From the NCBI GenBank assembly GCA_029204225.1, contig CM055111.1:14813861-14877860 (forward strand): 64,000 nucleotides of DNA, given 5' to 3'. The translations under genes were made by a program, and so were the position numbers. Below, one piece after another: positions 46,836-58,534 of the stretch (positions are counted from its first letter, which is position 1; every line of letters starts with the position of its first letter). Origin of the DNA: Diphasiastrum complanatum. Its lineage: Eukaryota > Streptophyta > Lycopodiopsida > Lycopodiales > Lycopodiaceae. The notes under the pieces are model-generated. The model did not search any database. It saw nothing but the letters and a program-made list of their open reading frames with translations, and was not told where the DNA came from.

Positions 46836-47825
46836 CCATCGGTGGTTAATGTAGATGGTTGATGATTTAGCATAGATGTGGATGATGTTTCTATGTTTCA
46901 AGGTAGGTTCTGCTTCTTTGTGTTCTTGTTTGGAAATGTAAATATTTTAGATAAGCTTTGATCTTTACACTTTGTCTTCTTTCCTTTCTTGGCATTTCTT
47001 TCCTGTAAATAGCTCTTTAGTTCTTGATTTTTGCTTGTTTTGGGTTCTTGTTTGGTTGGTTTCTGCTGAATTCTTGAAAAGTTGGTTTCTTGATTGGTTT
47101 TTGGGTTGAGGATCTTTAATCCAAGCATAAGGATCGAGCTCGGTGAAGGCGGGAGAGAACTATACTACAATAGGATGGGATGAATGGTTTAGTGAAGGAA
47201 AAAACAGATTCTGACATGTGCTAGAATTAGCAAACATTGACATTGTTGCCCGGCTTGCAAACATAACACACGAATCTGTCATGAAAACACTTTCGGACCT
47301 GCAAAACCCAACTCCATTGGATTGAACGCAATCATCCTAATATGTGAATTAATATTGAAAAGAAGAAATTGATTGGAAATGATTTTGATAGAAACAATAT
47401 TCAAAACCCTGTGAAAGTAGCAAGATAGATGTAATTCTGCAAGCGAAGTGAAATTGAGATTTGCTTTTACTTGCATAGCTGCCCTCTGATCATTGATTTT
47501 GACTCAGAAGTCAAAACCCTGTTTATATGCTAGGGTTGCTGATGAACATGTCCCTATTTACTTCTGAGTTCGGACCTTTACTTGAACCGTCATCAAAGTA
47601 TAGGCTCTACAGTCGGATTGTGAAGGTGTTTGTTGTTGGTTAAGTCCAGTTCCAGTGTGAACATGTGGATGGACATGATGTCCTATTCATTCTTTGTAAG
47701 AATGATATGAAACCGGATTCTGGATATCCACCTGCTTTTCATTTTGGTTGAAGCAATAGCCATCGCCCTCTCTCTGCCATTTTTGCAATCATTTAGATGT
47801 TCGTGAGGCTGTAGAACAGGCCTGG
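46836..47825. other. No recognisable gene
   Basis: Pyrimidine-rich then AT-rich DNA. Minus-strand frames here are Lys/Asn/Gln-rich translations of low-complexity sequence. Confidence 0.4.
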
Positions 47826-47839
47826 AAACCAGTCTTTTC

Positions 47840-48175
47840 CCATGCCATCGGACGCAAACATTTCTATGGCATCGAACGCAAACAGCACGTCGGATCTGCA
47901 CAACACCCATCTGATGCTTCAGATCTGCTCAACTGACCTGCGCCTCACAAATGCTTCAAATGCGCTCTACCCATCGGATATAAACAGCTGCCATCGGACA
48001 CTCTTGGCCATCGCATGCACAAAAAGCCCTCTGCCCATCGGACGTAACACCTACCCATCGGATGCAAAAAAAAAGGCCTTCAGATGCTTTGGGCCTGCCA
48101 TCGGACGTACCCCACTTCCAACCCAATGTGAACAGGCCTTTGGGTCTACCCCGTAGGATGTGCCTTCAAACCGTC
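47840..48175 (+). repeat. Dispersed CATCGGACG motif cluster
   Basis: At least ten variants of CCATCGGACG or CCATCGGATG occur within about 340 bases with irregular spacing. The region is more GC-rich than its surroundings. Not a regular tandem array. Confidence 0.6.
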
Positions 48176-49745
48176 GAACAAAAACGGCCTCATTCGGCCC
48201 TAGTTTCAGAAAAGATTCGGACATGAACACCCCATTCGAACATATTTTCTTTCGGGTCTGACCGCATGACCTAAATCTGGAAAACAAATTTGGTTCAAAA
48301 ATGTTCTAACTAAGACTTGTACAACACTCAACCTTGACTGACGATGTCTCACAAACTGCTCGACCAAATTGAACACATCAAGTACCTCCGATCTCAACAC
48401 ATTGAGCCCGGAAATCAAGCTGTTAGTCATGCCACGTCATACTGGATGTGACCCGAAAGTAACTAATATTCTTGTGAGGCCCAGAACACACTAAATGGAG
48501 TTTAGACAAGGTATGAGAATGTATGCATGTGTAGAGTTATCAATAGCAATTGAATAGGTGGTCCATGCTTAGGACTCTATTCTAGGTGAATCTATGTAAA
48601 GGGGACTTAGGGCTATGCATGGCTATGTGCCCAGGTTGCTTTTGGCTCTATATATTGACGCCAAACTCGCCCTACTCCTGATTGTGACCATTGATTCATT
48701 GCCAGAATTTCACTCTACATTCATGCTGCTTGTTCTCTTTGGCTTGGGGGTGAAGCTTCTAGAGTTAATTGGTTGGGTGGTTGCTCCATAGTGTGTTTTC
48801 CATTGTGTATTGTCTTGTAAGCAAGATCTTAGGGAGCTTCCCTTATACTATCCAACCCACCTAAATTCGGACGATTTTGAGAAGTTTTGAGAATTTCCAT
48901 TTTTTGGCCCCCCTAAAAGGCTCGAATTTGATAAAAAATTTCAAACTGGAATATCTCCCTCATTTCCAGTCCAAATCAGATGAAAAATTATAGGCATGTT
49001 TATCTAAACTAGTAGAAGTTATTGACATCGAATTCGGCTTCCTTTGATTGTGTTTGGCCAGATTTGACCAAGGTTGCCCAAAAAAGTACTATTTTTGGAT
49101 AATTCATATCCAACCTTCATATTTTGGACCAAACACTTAGGAATATCATCTACTATATCAGATCACCTTACTAATGAAGTTTTGACTCTGAAGTACACCT
49201 AAAGTCAAAGTTGTGGAGGTTTGACCACCAAGTTACTATTTTTAATAAATCCTACATAACATTCATATCCCCTTCCGGAAGGGAGGAATATTGAGCTTTA
49301 ATTCACCAATTCTTAGGTTCAATTCGTGGGAGTGCATAAGAGGAGTTTGCACAAAAAAGCAGTGAACGGGTTTGACAAAACTTTTGAGTGGGCTTGATTG
49401 AACTCTTGAGCGGTTTTGACTAAAAAATTCGAAGTATTTATTTCTTTGTGATTGATTTTCACTGTACATTTTACATTCTGTCACATCTTCATTTTGTGCA
49501 AGATGCATTGCAATATGACTGCAAGTACTCATTTAGTTGAGATTTTAGAAATTGCATCTTCTTCAATGCTCCAAGAGCCATCTGTAGATTCTCCTATATA
49601 CTATGTAGAGTCTCCATACGAAGTGTCGATTCCAATGTATTGGTCGCACTTGCACGGTGATGGAGTTATCCCGTCTGTCAGATGTTTTGGGTGTGGAGGT
49701 AGGCATCATCCGTTATGTCCAGTCGTCGTCCGTCATACTTAGTTC
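48176..49745. other. No firm gene; possible LTR sequence
   Basis: TGTGAGGCCC at 48473 and TCTATATATTGACG at 48649 could be the start and TATA region of a worn LTR, but no partner or primer site is seen. A 96-codon plus frame at 49452-49742 with a CFGCGGRHHPLC segment near its end matches nothing I can name. Confidence 0.3.
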
Positions 49746-49863
49746 AAGATGTCTCAAGTCTACCTGGTTCGAAGAAACCAATGATATATTAGTCTAAACA
49801 AGGGTGCTTGTTTAGACTAATATTGCATTGGTTTATTCGAACCAGGTAGACTTGAGACATCTT
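49746..49863 (+). repeat. 118-bp near-perfect hairpin
   Basis: Two 57-base arms (49746-49802 and 49807-49863) are reverse complements except at three positions, with a four-base loop GGTG. Arm ends are AAGATGTCTCAAG and CTTGAGACATCTT. The structure could be a fold-back/MITE or a young microRNA-like precursor. It lies just left of LTR C2. Confidence 0.9.
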
Positions 49864-50042
49864 TCAAAGCTATATTAGTCTAAAAGCATTTCAATAAACA
49901 CTTTTTGAAAGTGTGAGAAATGTAGAAGTCAAGTTTGAGTAGATTCAAATTTGAATGTAGGGTACATTGAATCTAATCTTAAAAATAATAGGATTTTTTA
50001 TATTGGAGGAAAACCAAGTGGCAATTTAGGTTTTGAACCTGT

Positions 50043-50050
50043 TATAAAAG
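50043..50050 (+). promoter_or_regulatory. LTR C TATA box
   Basis: TATAAAAG in CCTGTTATAAAAGGATG; the reverse copy has CTATAAAAAG at the same place. The CT array starts 27 bases on. Confidence 0.55.
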
Positions 50051-50072
50051 GATGTAACTCGTGGGAAGAGAG

Positions 50073-50172
<100 letters not shown>

Positions 50173-50495
50173 TTCATGCTTATACATAATTCTCTTGGGT
50201 TCTACTATCCATTGGTGCACTATACTTGTGATATCTTGCAATTCTATGTGTAGAATGATCATTAATTGCCATTTTCAGATCCACGCATGTGAAATACAGT
50301 AGGCTACCGTAATTGTACGGACAACAACATTAATTTCGATTTTAGTTCATGTTTGATCAAGATCTACTAGAGTTTGCATCTCAATCTTAGTGTAGATGCT
50401 AATTTTTCTACATTGGCAAGAATAGTGAGTTGTTTGTTTTGGTAGCCAAAGATCAATCGTAAATTTGGATCTTAATGGATCTCAAATCCTTCACA

Positions 50496-50839
50496 TATAG
50501 TAATTTTTTTTTTTTGCTTATGCATGCAGGTGGGCGCACTACTACTAGATTAGGATCTATTTAGTAGTTAGAAATTCACCTTTGGTCTTTGCCAAATATA
50601 GGTAGTATTTTAGAAATTAGCTTTTGCTCTTTTTCTATTTGCTTTAGGCTTTTAGCCTTTCACATAGATTAGAGAAACTATATATGTAGGCTGGTGCTCC
50701 ACCAGAAGATCATTCCAATATGTTAGAGCTTAGCTTAATTCTCCTATAATCTGATTTCACTTTAATCACTATGCTTGGTTTGTGTGAGTGCTAGTAGGAC
50801 TAGTAACTCCATCTAGAATTTGTATCACAAATTCTGGCA
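50496..50839 (+). mobile_element. Probable Copia LTR before gag I
   Basis: No coding sequence. It ends near TTTGTATCACAAATTC before a degenerate primer site, so at least its right part should be an LTR. The left end is unknown. Confidence 0.4.
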
Positions 50840-50851
50840 TGGCATCAAAGC
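50840..50851 (+). other. Degenerate primer-binding site
   Basis: TGGCATCAAAGC matches 10 of 12 bases of the tRNA-Met primer site, and is followed by AGGTT as in other Copia elements. Confidence 0.5.
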
Positions 50852-51305
50852 AGGTTATTTGGTAAGGGAGAGAGAGATTGTTTGTAGGGTTGCAACTAGA
50901 TTCTTTTGAGGAGTTGAAGCTACATGCGGAGTAACATTGTCAGGACGACAATACTGATTTCCTAAGAGAAGATTTGTAGGTTGATTGCTGGTTGGCAATA
51001 GACCTCATCACTAACCGAAAGCTATCAAGATCCAAGATCAGATCGCTGGTTTTCTGATAGACTCGCTGGTTCTCAGACAGGGCTGTTCACTAGTTTCTGA
51101 CAGACCTGTTGGCTGGTTGTCTGACAGATCTGTTCGTTGGTTGTCTAACAGACCTATTCGTTGGTTGCCTGATAGATTTATTCATTGGTTGTCTAACAGA
51201 CTTGTTCACTAGTTTTCAAGTTGGAGCAAAATCAGATTACTGACTTGCAAAGAAGATTGCATAGTTAAAAATCAGGTTGTTGGAAGTTGCTATAGATCAG
51301 TATTT
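50852..51305 (+). mobile_element. Copia I leader with short repeats
   Basis: Between 51040 and 51220 a motif like GTTGGTTGTCTGACAGA(C/T)CTGTTC recurs about six times, with 20-30-base spacing. No coding sequence is seen. Confidence 0.5.
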
Positions 51306-52105
51306 TGGTAGGGTTGAATGATGTTGTGTTGCCAGAGTCTAACAAACTAGATGAAACAAACTACAACATATGGAAGTTCAAGATGAAGAATATTCTCTAG
51401 GATAGAGAATCTTGGGAGATCATCACAAGTGTTGAGATAGAGAAGTTCATCATATCATTAACTTCTCCATTAGAGATATGATCATACCTCATATCAGAGA
51501 TGCTACTGGACCCAAAGAGGCTTGGATATACTGAAGAACTTGTATGCGACGGTAAATGAATCATGAATCTTGTTATTGACTAATAAACTTCACACACTGA
51601 AGATGGGTACAGGTGAATCAGTAACGAACTACTTTACTCGGGTAAAAGATCTGAGAGGACAACTTATTGCCATTGGAGAAAGTGTCCAAGATTCAGTGTT
51701 GGTATCCATTGTGCTTAATAGTCTGCCTTTGCCTATTTGAACTTTGTAAGAGAAACAAGGCTCTATTTCAATGAGCTAAATGTCATCTTACCACAGGAAG
51801 AAATGAGACGACAAAATATTGTCAACAGGGATGATTTCAAGGAACAGACATTTATGGCAAAGAAACAAGAGCAAAGTTCCAAGAAAGGTGAAAAAGGAAA
51901 GAAGAAGAAGAAGAAGAAACATCATGATATAGAGGAGAATCAATCAAATTGATTAGAATATGGAAAGAAAGTGGTTCGAAAAGGAAACTACTTTATTTGC
52001 AAAATACCAAGACATTATGCAAATTAGTGAAGACAGATCAGAGACTTAATTCTTCAGACAGGTTCTGTCATCTCATATGTATACATACAACCTTAATTAA
52101 AAAAC
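51306..52105 (+). pseudogene. Copia I gag, decayed
   Basis: Read across several stops and frameshifts, the plus strand gives ESNKLDETNYNIWKFKMKN, then LLTNKLHTLKMGTGESVTNY and FTRVKDLRGQLIAIGESVQD, a Copia Gag of another subgroup. The clean frame 51737-51952 is the C-terminal part with KKQEQSSKKGEKGKKKKK. A degenerate zinc knuckle follows at about 51985-52020. Protease and pol are absent, and Gypsy LTR sequence starts at 52118. Confidence 0.82.
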
Positions 52106-52117
52106 AATGGTGCATCG

Positions 52118-52455
52118 CTCCCGCGAAAGGGTCTAGTTAACGATTAGACTGAAAATACGTTCACCTATACCATAGGAGGTATACTTAACTATGAGTTAAA
52201 GTTACTCTAGTTTATCATGTCTTTTTGTAACTAGTCGTTTCGTATGGACAACCTAGTAGAGGTTGTCCAAGACAATGTATTTTCCTTTAAAAGGTCTTGT
52301 CCTTAATTACAAGACAAGTACTTAGGAGATATGTTCCCGAAAAATGACTTAGGCCTCTTCATGATTTATACTTATCCAGCTCATACCTTCATTTTCGAGT
52401 ATATCATGCCATATTTATGTTGATATTCAATATTTAACATTTTCGTGACATCACA
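52118..52455 (-). mobile_element. 3' LTR end of Gypsy element G2
   Basis: Shares sequence with 30515-30828. It ends ATCACA, and on the minus strand a GAGGAAGGGG polypurine tract (52459-52468) lies just before it. So this is the 3' LTR of the minus-strand element to its right. It holds GGACAACCT...AGGTTGTCC, a small inverted repeat (52257-52279) absent from the other copy. Confidence 0.75.
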
Positions 52456-52811
52456 TATCCCCTTCCTCAAATGTGAAACGTCCTCGTAAACATATCATCT
52501 TTATTTCAAGGAGTATTCGAGAAACATTCTTGTTCGTTAGATTTTCATTGAGGCGAAAAGATATTTCTTCGTTAATTTCGTCCTTTAGATATTTCTTCAT
52601 CTTAGAGAATATATGTCTTGCTGTTTCTTTTAATTGAATAGGTTGTTTTGAGTTGATCTTTGAATTGCTGATGAAAACTGGAATCAAATTTCAAAATATC
52701 TTTAAACTTCAAAAAGTCAGCATCCCATAGAAACATCACCACGACAAAGACACGAATGAATATTCAGGAATGATTCAGTTCTTCATATAACTTTTGAGCA
52801 AGCTCCAAGTT

Positions 52812-54472
52812 CTATTGAGCTTCGATCAAGAGCAAGTCTTCTTTCGATTTGGTACAGCGGCCAACTGGTAAGTTGCCGAATTCTTCTAACTTAACCGGGA
52901 GTAATGTTCCATCGAACAGCTCTTGGGTTAACTTGGTATCTTCATCTGAATCACTTAGTAGAGTGAATTCTTTATAGTAACGGGCTGAAAATCTAATAAA
53001 ATTGCTTTTCACATAAAGGTTCCGAACAAAAAATAATGTCTTCGCCGCAAAGGCACCAAACTGCCAAAATGTATATGTACAAAATTGCCTATAACGAAAT
53101 GACTTCTTTCTATCTTGCAAATTATGGCGAATCTCTGCAAAATATTCTGCAAGGTTTCACTCCCAATCCACGTATAGACTGAATAATTCTAGATAAGCCA
53201 TATTGATATTTATCAACAGACCTGCATCGTCAAATGCGCCTAAATCTGCAATCGCTTGTGGTTTGTACAGCTGAAATTGCGACTTTCGCTTCCAAAAATG
53301 TCGCTTATTATCTTCGTTTCGCAAAAATTGAAGTTCTTTGATATGGATGTATTTGAGAGCATACATAGCCGAAGAGCCTATGTATAACTCTGCTGATCCA
53401 AAAGGTACAACCTGGACTAGATTATGCCCCAGCAGACACATCCTTTCTGTTCGATAGTGAACTGGGCCCATAACCAGAGAAAGTCGTCCTTTTCCCACGG
53501 TCGCTTCTAGTCATTGAAGGCGATGCCATACTGCGCCTGGTAGCATCATGTAATCCACACGCCATTGCAACTCAATATTAAAAGCACGTGGACACCATTT
53601 CCAGAAGCGATCAGCAAATGCACGGAATCTGTCAGCACATACCTTCGACTGATTTCGCCGCATTCGCTTTGGCTGTGTAGATGTAGTTGCCAAATCCTGA
53701 GTTTGCAACTCAGCAGCCAGCTTCTGATCTTCCATTTGTTGCTTTTGATTTGACAGTTCCTGTTCGAACTGGTCAATCTTCACGACAGCCTCCAGAAATT
53801 TTGGATGGTCTGAGGCTCCAATGTAGGCAGGCACAGCTTGGAGTTGTTGTGTAAGTTCATCAATTCGCAGCAGGGCCTGAAGATAGTCATCGTGTGCATC
53901 GGGCCCGCTGCAAGATGGGGTGACATCACTGGAGAGCTCCTTCAGCTCTGCCAACTCTTCCTCGATAAGAGCCTTCGCATGCTCGAGCGGTTGTAAGAAC
54001 TCAACTCGAAAATTGTCAAGCATCTGGCCTTGGAGCTGGTTCAGCTTCGTGAGATCGACAATGATTGGCCCTGCGGTGGTGCTCAGGGACAAAGCAGCTT
54101 CTGCCTTTAGTCTTGTCATTTGCTCCTCCTGTAGATGGTTTTGGAGCGCGACATTATGTTCATTTGCAGGCAAAAGTTGCTGCTTCAAATAATCATTTTG
54201 AATCTGAAAATTGTCAAACTTGGCCTGAATCGCCTTATTGGTCTGCTTCAAAGAATCAGCTTCCTTTATTAAAGTTTGAATTGTGTTTCGAAAGAACGAT
54301 GTTGTTCGATCAGCTTCGTGTTGTCTGATTCGAGCGAATCGATCTTCTCGAAGGACTCCTTCAGAGAGTCGAGTGATTTTCTCTTTGAGGTGATAAGTTG
54401 CATTGTGAGTTGACGGTGGTACTTGTCGAACTCATATACTTCAGCCACAAGGTTCTTGGCCTTCTCTGTCAT
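52812..54472 (-). pseudogene. Gypsy G2 accessory protein: long coiled coil
   Basis: The minus strand is open over about 1.66 kb except for one frameshift near 54300 and two in-frame TGA stops (53511-53513 and 53157-53159). Translation gives a charged, Gln/Leu-rich coiled-coil region (residues for 54472 to about 53680: KAKNLVAEVYEFDKYHRQL, EEELAELKELSSD, KIDQFEQELSNQKQQMEDQ). A globular C-terminal part of about 250 residues follows (WRVDYMMLPGAVWHRLQ, GSAELYIGSSAMYALKYIH, FWQFGAFAAKTLFFVRNLYV), ending in TAG. None of it resembles RT, RNase H or integrase. A third in-frame TGA (54476-54478) is all that separates it from the protease frame upstream. Confidence 0.6.
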
Positions 54473-54475
54473 GGA

Positions 54476-55454
54476 TCAAAACCACTGGGGCTGGTCGTCT
54501 GGTTCTTCATCATCTACCACATGTGCTCCAGTGTCGCCTTTAGCAGCTATGCGTGCCTTGTCTGATGTATCAGACTGGGTTGCGTCATCCTCAGAGGTGG
54601 ATGCGCTCGGCTGCTTCTGAGATGTGGAAGCAAATGCTGGCTTTGAAGAATCCACAGCAGCAGCAGCTCCATCGGTTTCCATTGCCACAGCTTCACTCTC
54701 CATAGCAGTGGTGGCTGCTACTTCGACTGCTGGTGCAGCATCAACTGGAACCGGAATAGGTACAGAAAGGATGCTGGAAAGATCTATTGGCTTGAGAACC
54801 AACAATCTTCCTGTCAGCATGGTTTTCTCTTGATCGTTCAATATGTCAAAATAAACACAGAGTCGAGATACATGGGCTCCAACGCCAGAAAACTTTTGGT
54901 GCTTAATCCAGCACAAAAAGGCTTTGTATGTGATAATGTCGAAGCATTCTGGATTACCCACAAGAGCATCTAATATATACTCAAAATTTTGAACTGAAAT
55001 GGTGGCATCCACATCCGTAAACTTGGCGGGCTTCACATGGCCAAACGAATCAACAATGACTCGTTTTTTGTTGTTGTCAAAGGTTATTTTGCTACGCTTC
55101 CAATCTTGGACAACGGCTGCCATTTGTAGCCAGGGTGTGCCAAGAAGGAGTCTATATGTATTTGCATCATCCTGGTAGATCGAGAATGACACAACCGATG
55201 GTAAATTTGACTCATGCAGTACGAACTAGGATATTTGATAAATGACCCGCAGGGTTGGTTACTCGTTGATCGGCCATATGAAGTTTGTAATGTGGCTGAT
55301 CTAAGGTATTGAACCCCCATGACTTTGCTAGTGACAAAGCCATTATGTCGCCTGATTCACTATCAAGGATAGCAGATACTGTTGGGTAATCTTTATAGGA
55401 CATAGGTGAGGTGATGCTAGTCCCCTTAGCAACACCTATATTCATCAGATTCAT
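54476..55454 (-). pseudogene. Gypsy G2 protease fused to unknown domain
   Basis: The frame 55212-55454 has AILDSESGDIMALSLAKSWG, where a retropepsin has D-S-G or D-T-G; here Gly is Glu, so it is probably dead. After a frameshift, 54476-55192 continues YRLLLGTPWLQMAAVVQDW, the protease C-terminal motif. It then gives about 90 residues of unrecognised globular sequence (NFEYILDALVGNPECFDII, HVSRLCVYFDILNDQEKTML) and an Ala/Ser/Thr/Asp-rich tail. RT is expected here in a normal Gypsy element and is absent. The stop is TGA, three bases before the ATG of the coiled-coil frame and in the same frame. Confidence 0.75.
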
Positions 55455-56098
55455 GAGAATTTGAGGAATTTCTAGAATCTCATCTGGTTTTCGCTGTTCA
55501 TCTAGAATAGTGGTCAGTTGAAAACTTCAGTGGATATAACGTTAGGGCATTGTGATTTGAGCCTGCAGAAGTTCTTAGAATACTTTGAGTCCTTGTAGGG
55601 GTTGCTCTTTTTTGAGGATCGGAGCAGATAATGGACCATCTGCAAGGCCATCACAGCCAGATCTAGAAAAATCAAAGCAGATCAAGCTAGATTTACCAAG
55701 ACTCAACCATCATTTTCATGAGCATTCTTGCTCCTCTTCTTTTGCTTTCAAGTTTTATAGGTTTTCTAATCTAGTGTTTAGTGTCCTTGCTTGCTATTGC
55801 TCTTATAAGCTCTATAGATCTTGCTTGCTTGCTTTTGGTTGCTCTTCATTGCTAATGATCTTGCTCTTGCTTTTGCTCTTAGTAATGTAGAAGCTGTCAA
55901 AGAGCTTCCTGTACGGTCAACTGGTTTTTTGAGATTTTGCCAATGTTGTTGGTTTTGGCACTGAGCTCTAGTAAGGACTCTAGCAGGTTCTGATGAGATG
56001 TGTCATGCTAGGAGGATCCTGTTAGGTTGCTTTGGGCAATCGTTGAAACTATGTTTTTGAACAAAGTCTAGACATTTAGCATGGTATTGGTTTTTCAC
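55455..56098 (-). mobile_element. Gypsy G2 gag-protease interval
   Basis: Non-conserved internal sequence between the zinc knuckle and the protease. Frames are broken. Nothing else is recognised. Confidence 0.5.
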
Positions 56099-57092
56099 TT
56101 TATAGTTGACCATGAAATGTCCCGTTTCGCCACAGATGAAACACGTGTTGCTCATGGGTCTCGTGGCAATTGCATAGCTATCCTGGATGGCTAATTGTCC
56201 TAGATTTTCTGGATTTGTGGAATACTCATCTCCTTTGCATGAGCATGAAGTATCTTCATGATAGTGTTGAGAACTTCCAGAAGTGGGGGTGGGTGTTGCT
56301 GGTTAAGCAAATCCATTTGGTTCTTCCATAATTGTTCTTGAGTTTCTTCATTTGGTCTAGAGTCATGGACAACACGGTGTGCTCTCCATTCTCGAGATTT
56401 ATCAACATATGATACCTCGCCCTCTTTGTGGATGGCATCAGACATGGCTTGTTTTAATGATGTGTATTCATCATTAGATCGAAGTTCACGACTGTTCCAT
56501 CTTGGAAGCCCACTGACTAGGAACCAGATGATGAGTCTCGGTGGGCTGTTCTTGTACCTGAGTTTTTAATCGTTTTTCAATATAGTCACGTACCTTTTCT
56601 TCTTTTGTCATTTTGATACTGCTTAATTTGACAAATGGACTTTCAATCAAACAAAACGGTCTAAATTGCTTGATAAATGCTTCTTTCAAGAGGGACCAAT
56701 CTCGTTTATCTTCACGATCCAAGTTGAAAAACCATTCTCGTGCACGATCATGGTCATCGAGAAGAGTTGTACCGTGGCTTTAGGGCATGTCTCACCATAA
56801 ACATCACAAGCATTTTCAAAGACTTGGAGAAATCTTTGAGGGTTGTCGTCGTACTTAGGAAAGTCTAGCTTTGGTGTTCGTTTTTCAAAACGTGGACCAT
56901 GGTTGGCAAAAGCCTGTTTAAGTGAGCTCGTGTGTGTGAGGATTTAGCAGCATGAAATTGTGGTCGGTCATAGGCAACTTCAACTCTCATTGGTTCCCAT
57001 CTCTCGAATGGGTTGGTGGATGGCTCATGGACTTGTGACTTCATTCAAGAGTACCTATTGTATCTAGCTTGTTCTGTGGAGGGAGATACCAT
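56099..57092 (-). pseudogene. Gypsy G2 gag with damaged zinc knuckle
   Basis: The likely start ATG is at 57092, reading MVSPSTEQARYNRYS. Frames 56486-56722 carry the retrotransposon Gag core (DKRDWSLLKEAFIKQF, KVRDYIEKRLKTQVQEQP). Frame 56200-56445 continues with a Glu/Gln-rich segment. At about 56105-56150 is a zinc knuckle CFICGETGHFMVNY, in which the last Cys is Tyr. Frameshifts separate the parts. Confidence 0.8.
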
Positions 57093-58189
57093 CTCCGGTG
57101 GATAATCCTTTGTGGAATTCGAATCGTAAGGACAATCCATATTGAAAGTCTAGAGTACCTTAGGATTGGGTATTTGGATTTCTTGGACTCTGTTTGTTTG
57201 GTTTTGTTTTTTTTAAATACTTTGGATTTAAAATATATCAATGTATATTAATCAGAGTATCTCGATTTGTATATATCCAATTGGCACAATATTAAAAGTA
57301 GTGGGATTGCAAAAAGACTTAGCTAGTAATTGTGGAAATTGGCTAGTAGTAGGGTCTAGTCAAATATAGAGTTGACTTTTCAATTGACTCGACTCGGTCA
57401 AGACTGTAGTGGAATGACTCGGTTGAGATTTGAAAAATGTGTTTGGTCGATGATGGGACGAGGGAGTGCAAAGAACATGAACGGAGAAGAGAGCAAGAAT
57501 ATTGCAGAATAGCTCTCCCGTTACAATCAGCTACTAGATGCAAAAACAGTCTAATAGAAAGCTTATGCTAAGTATAATCACAGCTTTAAGTGTTCTAGTC
57601 GCCCAACAGGATCTTAAAAATTAGTTCATACTCACAAAAATGAGAGTACAGTCCACCGAAGAGATTAGAAATAGTTTGTGTGTATGTGGTATGACTGGAA
57701 ATCAGATTCAATATGAAGTTTAGTTTTGAAATAGATTGAAATAATAGTGTGATAGTGCAAGTTCCTCAGACGTCAAAGACAACCATCGTCTGATTAGAAA
57801 CTGAGGAGTCGTAGATGTCCGTGTTCTGATCAGAGTGAGTGAACAAATGTTATCAAACAACAATAAAGTGCATTCAATCACAACAAGCATTCATCTACAT
57901 TATACACTGATAAAAAGCATGTTGCTACTACATTACACTGAAGCACAATAAAATAGCAGTTACAACCAAAAATGGTGACATAACTGGGAGGCTCAAATAA
58001 TACGTCTCATGGACGGAGCGCCTCAAGTAATCTGTGCTAGGATGATCTATTGATAGATTGCATCCATGTATTAACTACATTAAATGTTTGTCACCTAATT
58101 AGGTAAGCCGTTGTACTTGGAAGTATATGGCTTTTGTGACAATTGTACATAGTATATATTGTCAACGAATTAGGAATATTGATGCAGAC
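57093..58189. other. G2 leader and unassigned DNA
   Basis: No coding similarity. The first part should be the G2 leader and 5' LTR, but I find no clear primer site or LTR ends. Confidence 0.35.
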
Positions 58190-58530
58190 AAGGACGTCGA
58201 AAATTCTCTCACTTCGCATTTTGCGTGAAGTGGTTTTCTTTCACTTCACAAAGTTTGAGAAGTGCCTGGGGACGTCCTTCGTTCAAAATAGACGACCTTC
58301 GCTTTTTCTTTCTCTTCGGGTTTTTCGCGAAAAATTAAAAGGTGGCCAAAAACAATTCAAGTCTTGAAGTAGATGACCTTCGAGAATTTTCTCTCTCTTC
58401 GCATTTTGCGAAAAAGCCGAAGGTGCCCTAAAATGATTGAACTTTGAACTGTGCCTAAGTGTCGCATTTCGGAAAAATGCGAAAGAGACGAAGTTGTCGC
58501 GAACATAGCTCATTTTTGCAAACTGTCATG
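58190..58530 (-). mobile_element. CGAA-rich LTR-like DNA
   Basis: CTTCGCATTTTGCG and related words recur (near 58214, 58399 and 58470), giving many short palindromes. Similar in style to 3900-4330 and 11285-11440. Next to a minus Copia integrase fragment. Ends not defined. Confidence 0.35.
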
Positions 58531-58534
58531 ACAC

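Noticed and set aside
46502-46873. Minus frame with Arg/Glu stretch as a gene
   Set aside because: It reads through a CT-rich low-complexity tract; the remainder has no recognisable domain.
46899-46910. CAAGGTAGGTTC as a splice donor of a host 5' UTR intron
   Set aside because: A single splice-like word without an exon or acceptor is not evidence.
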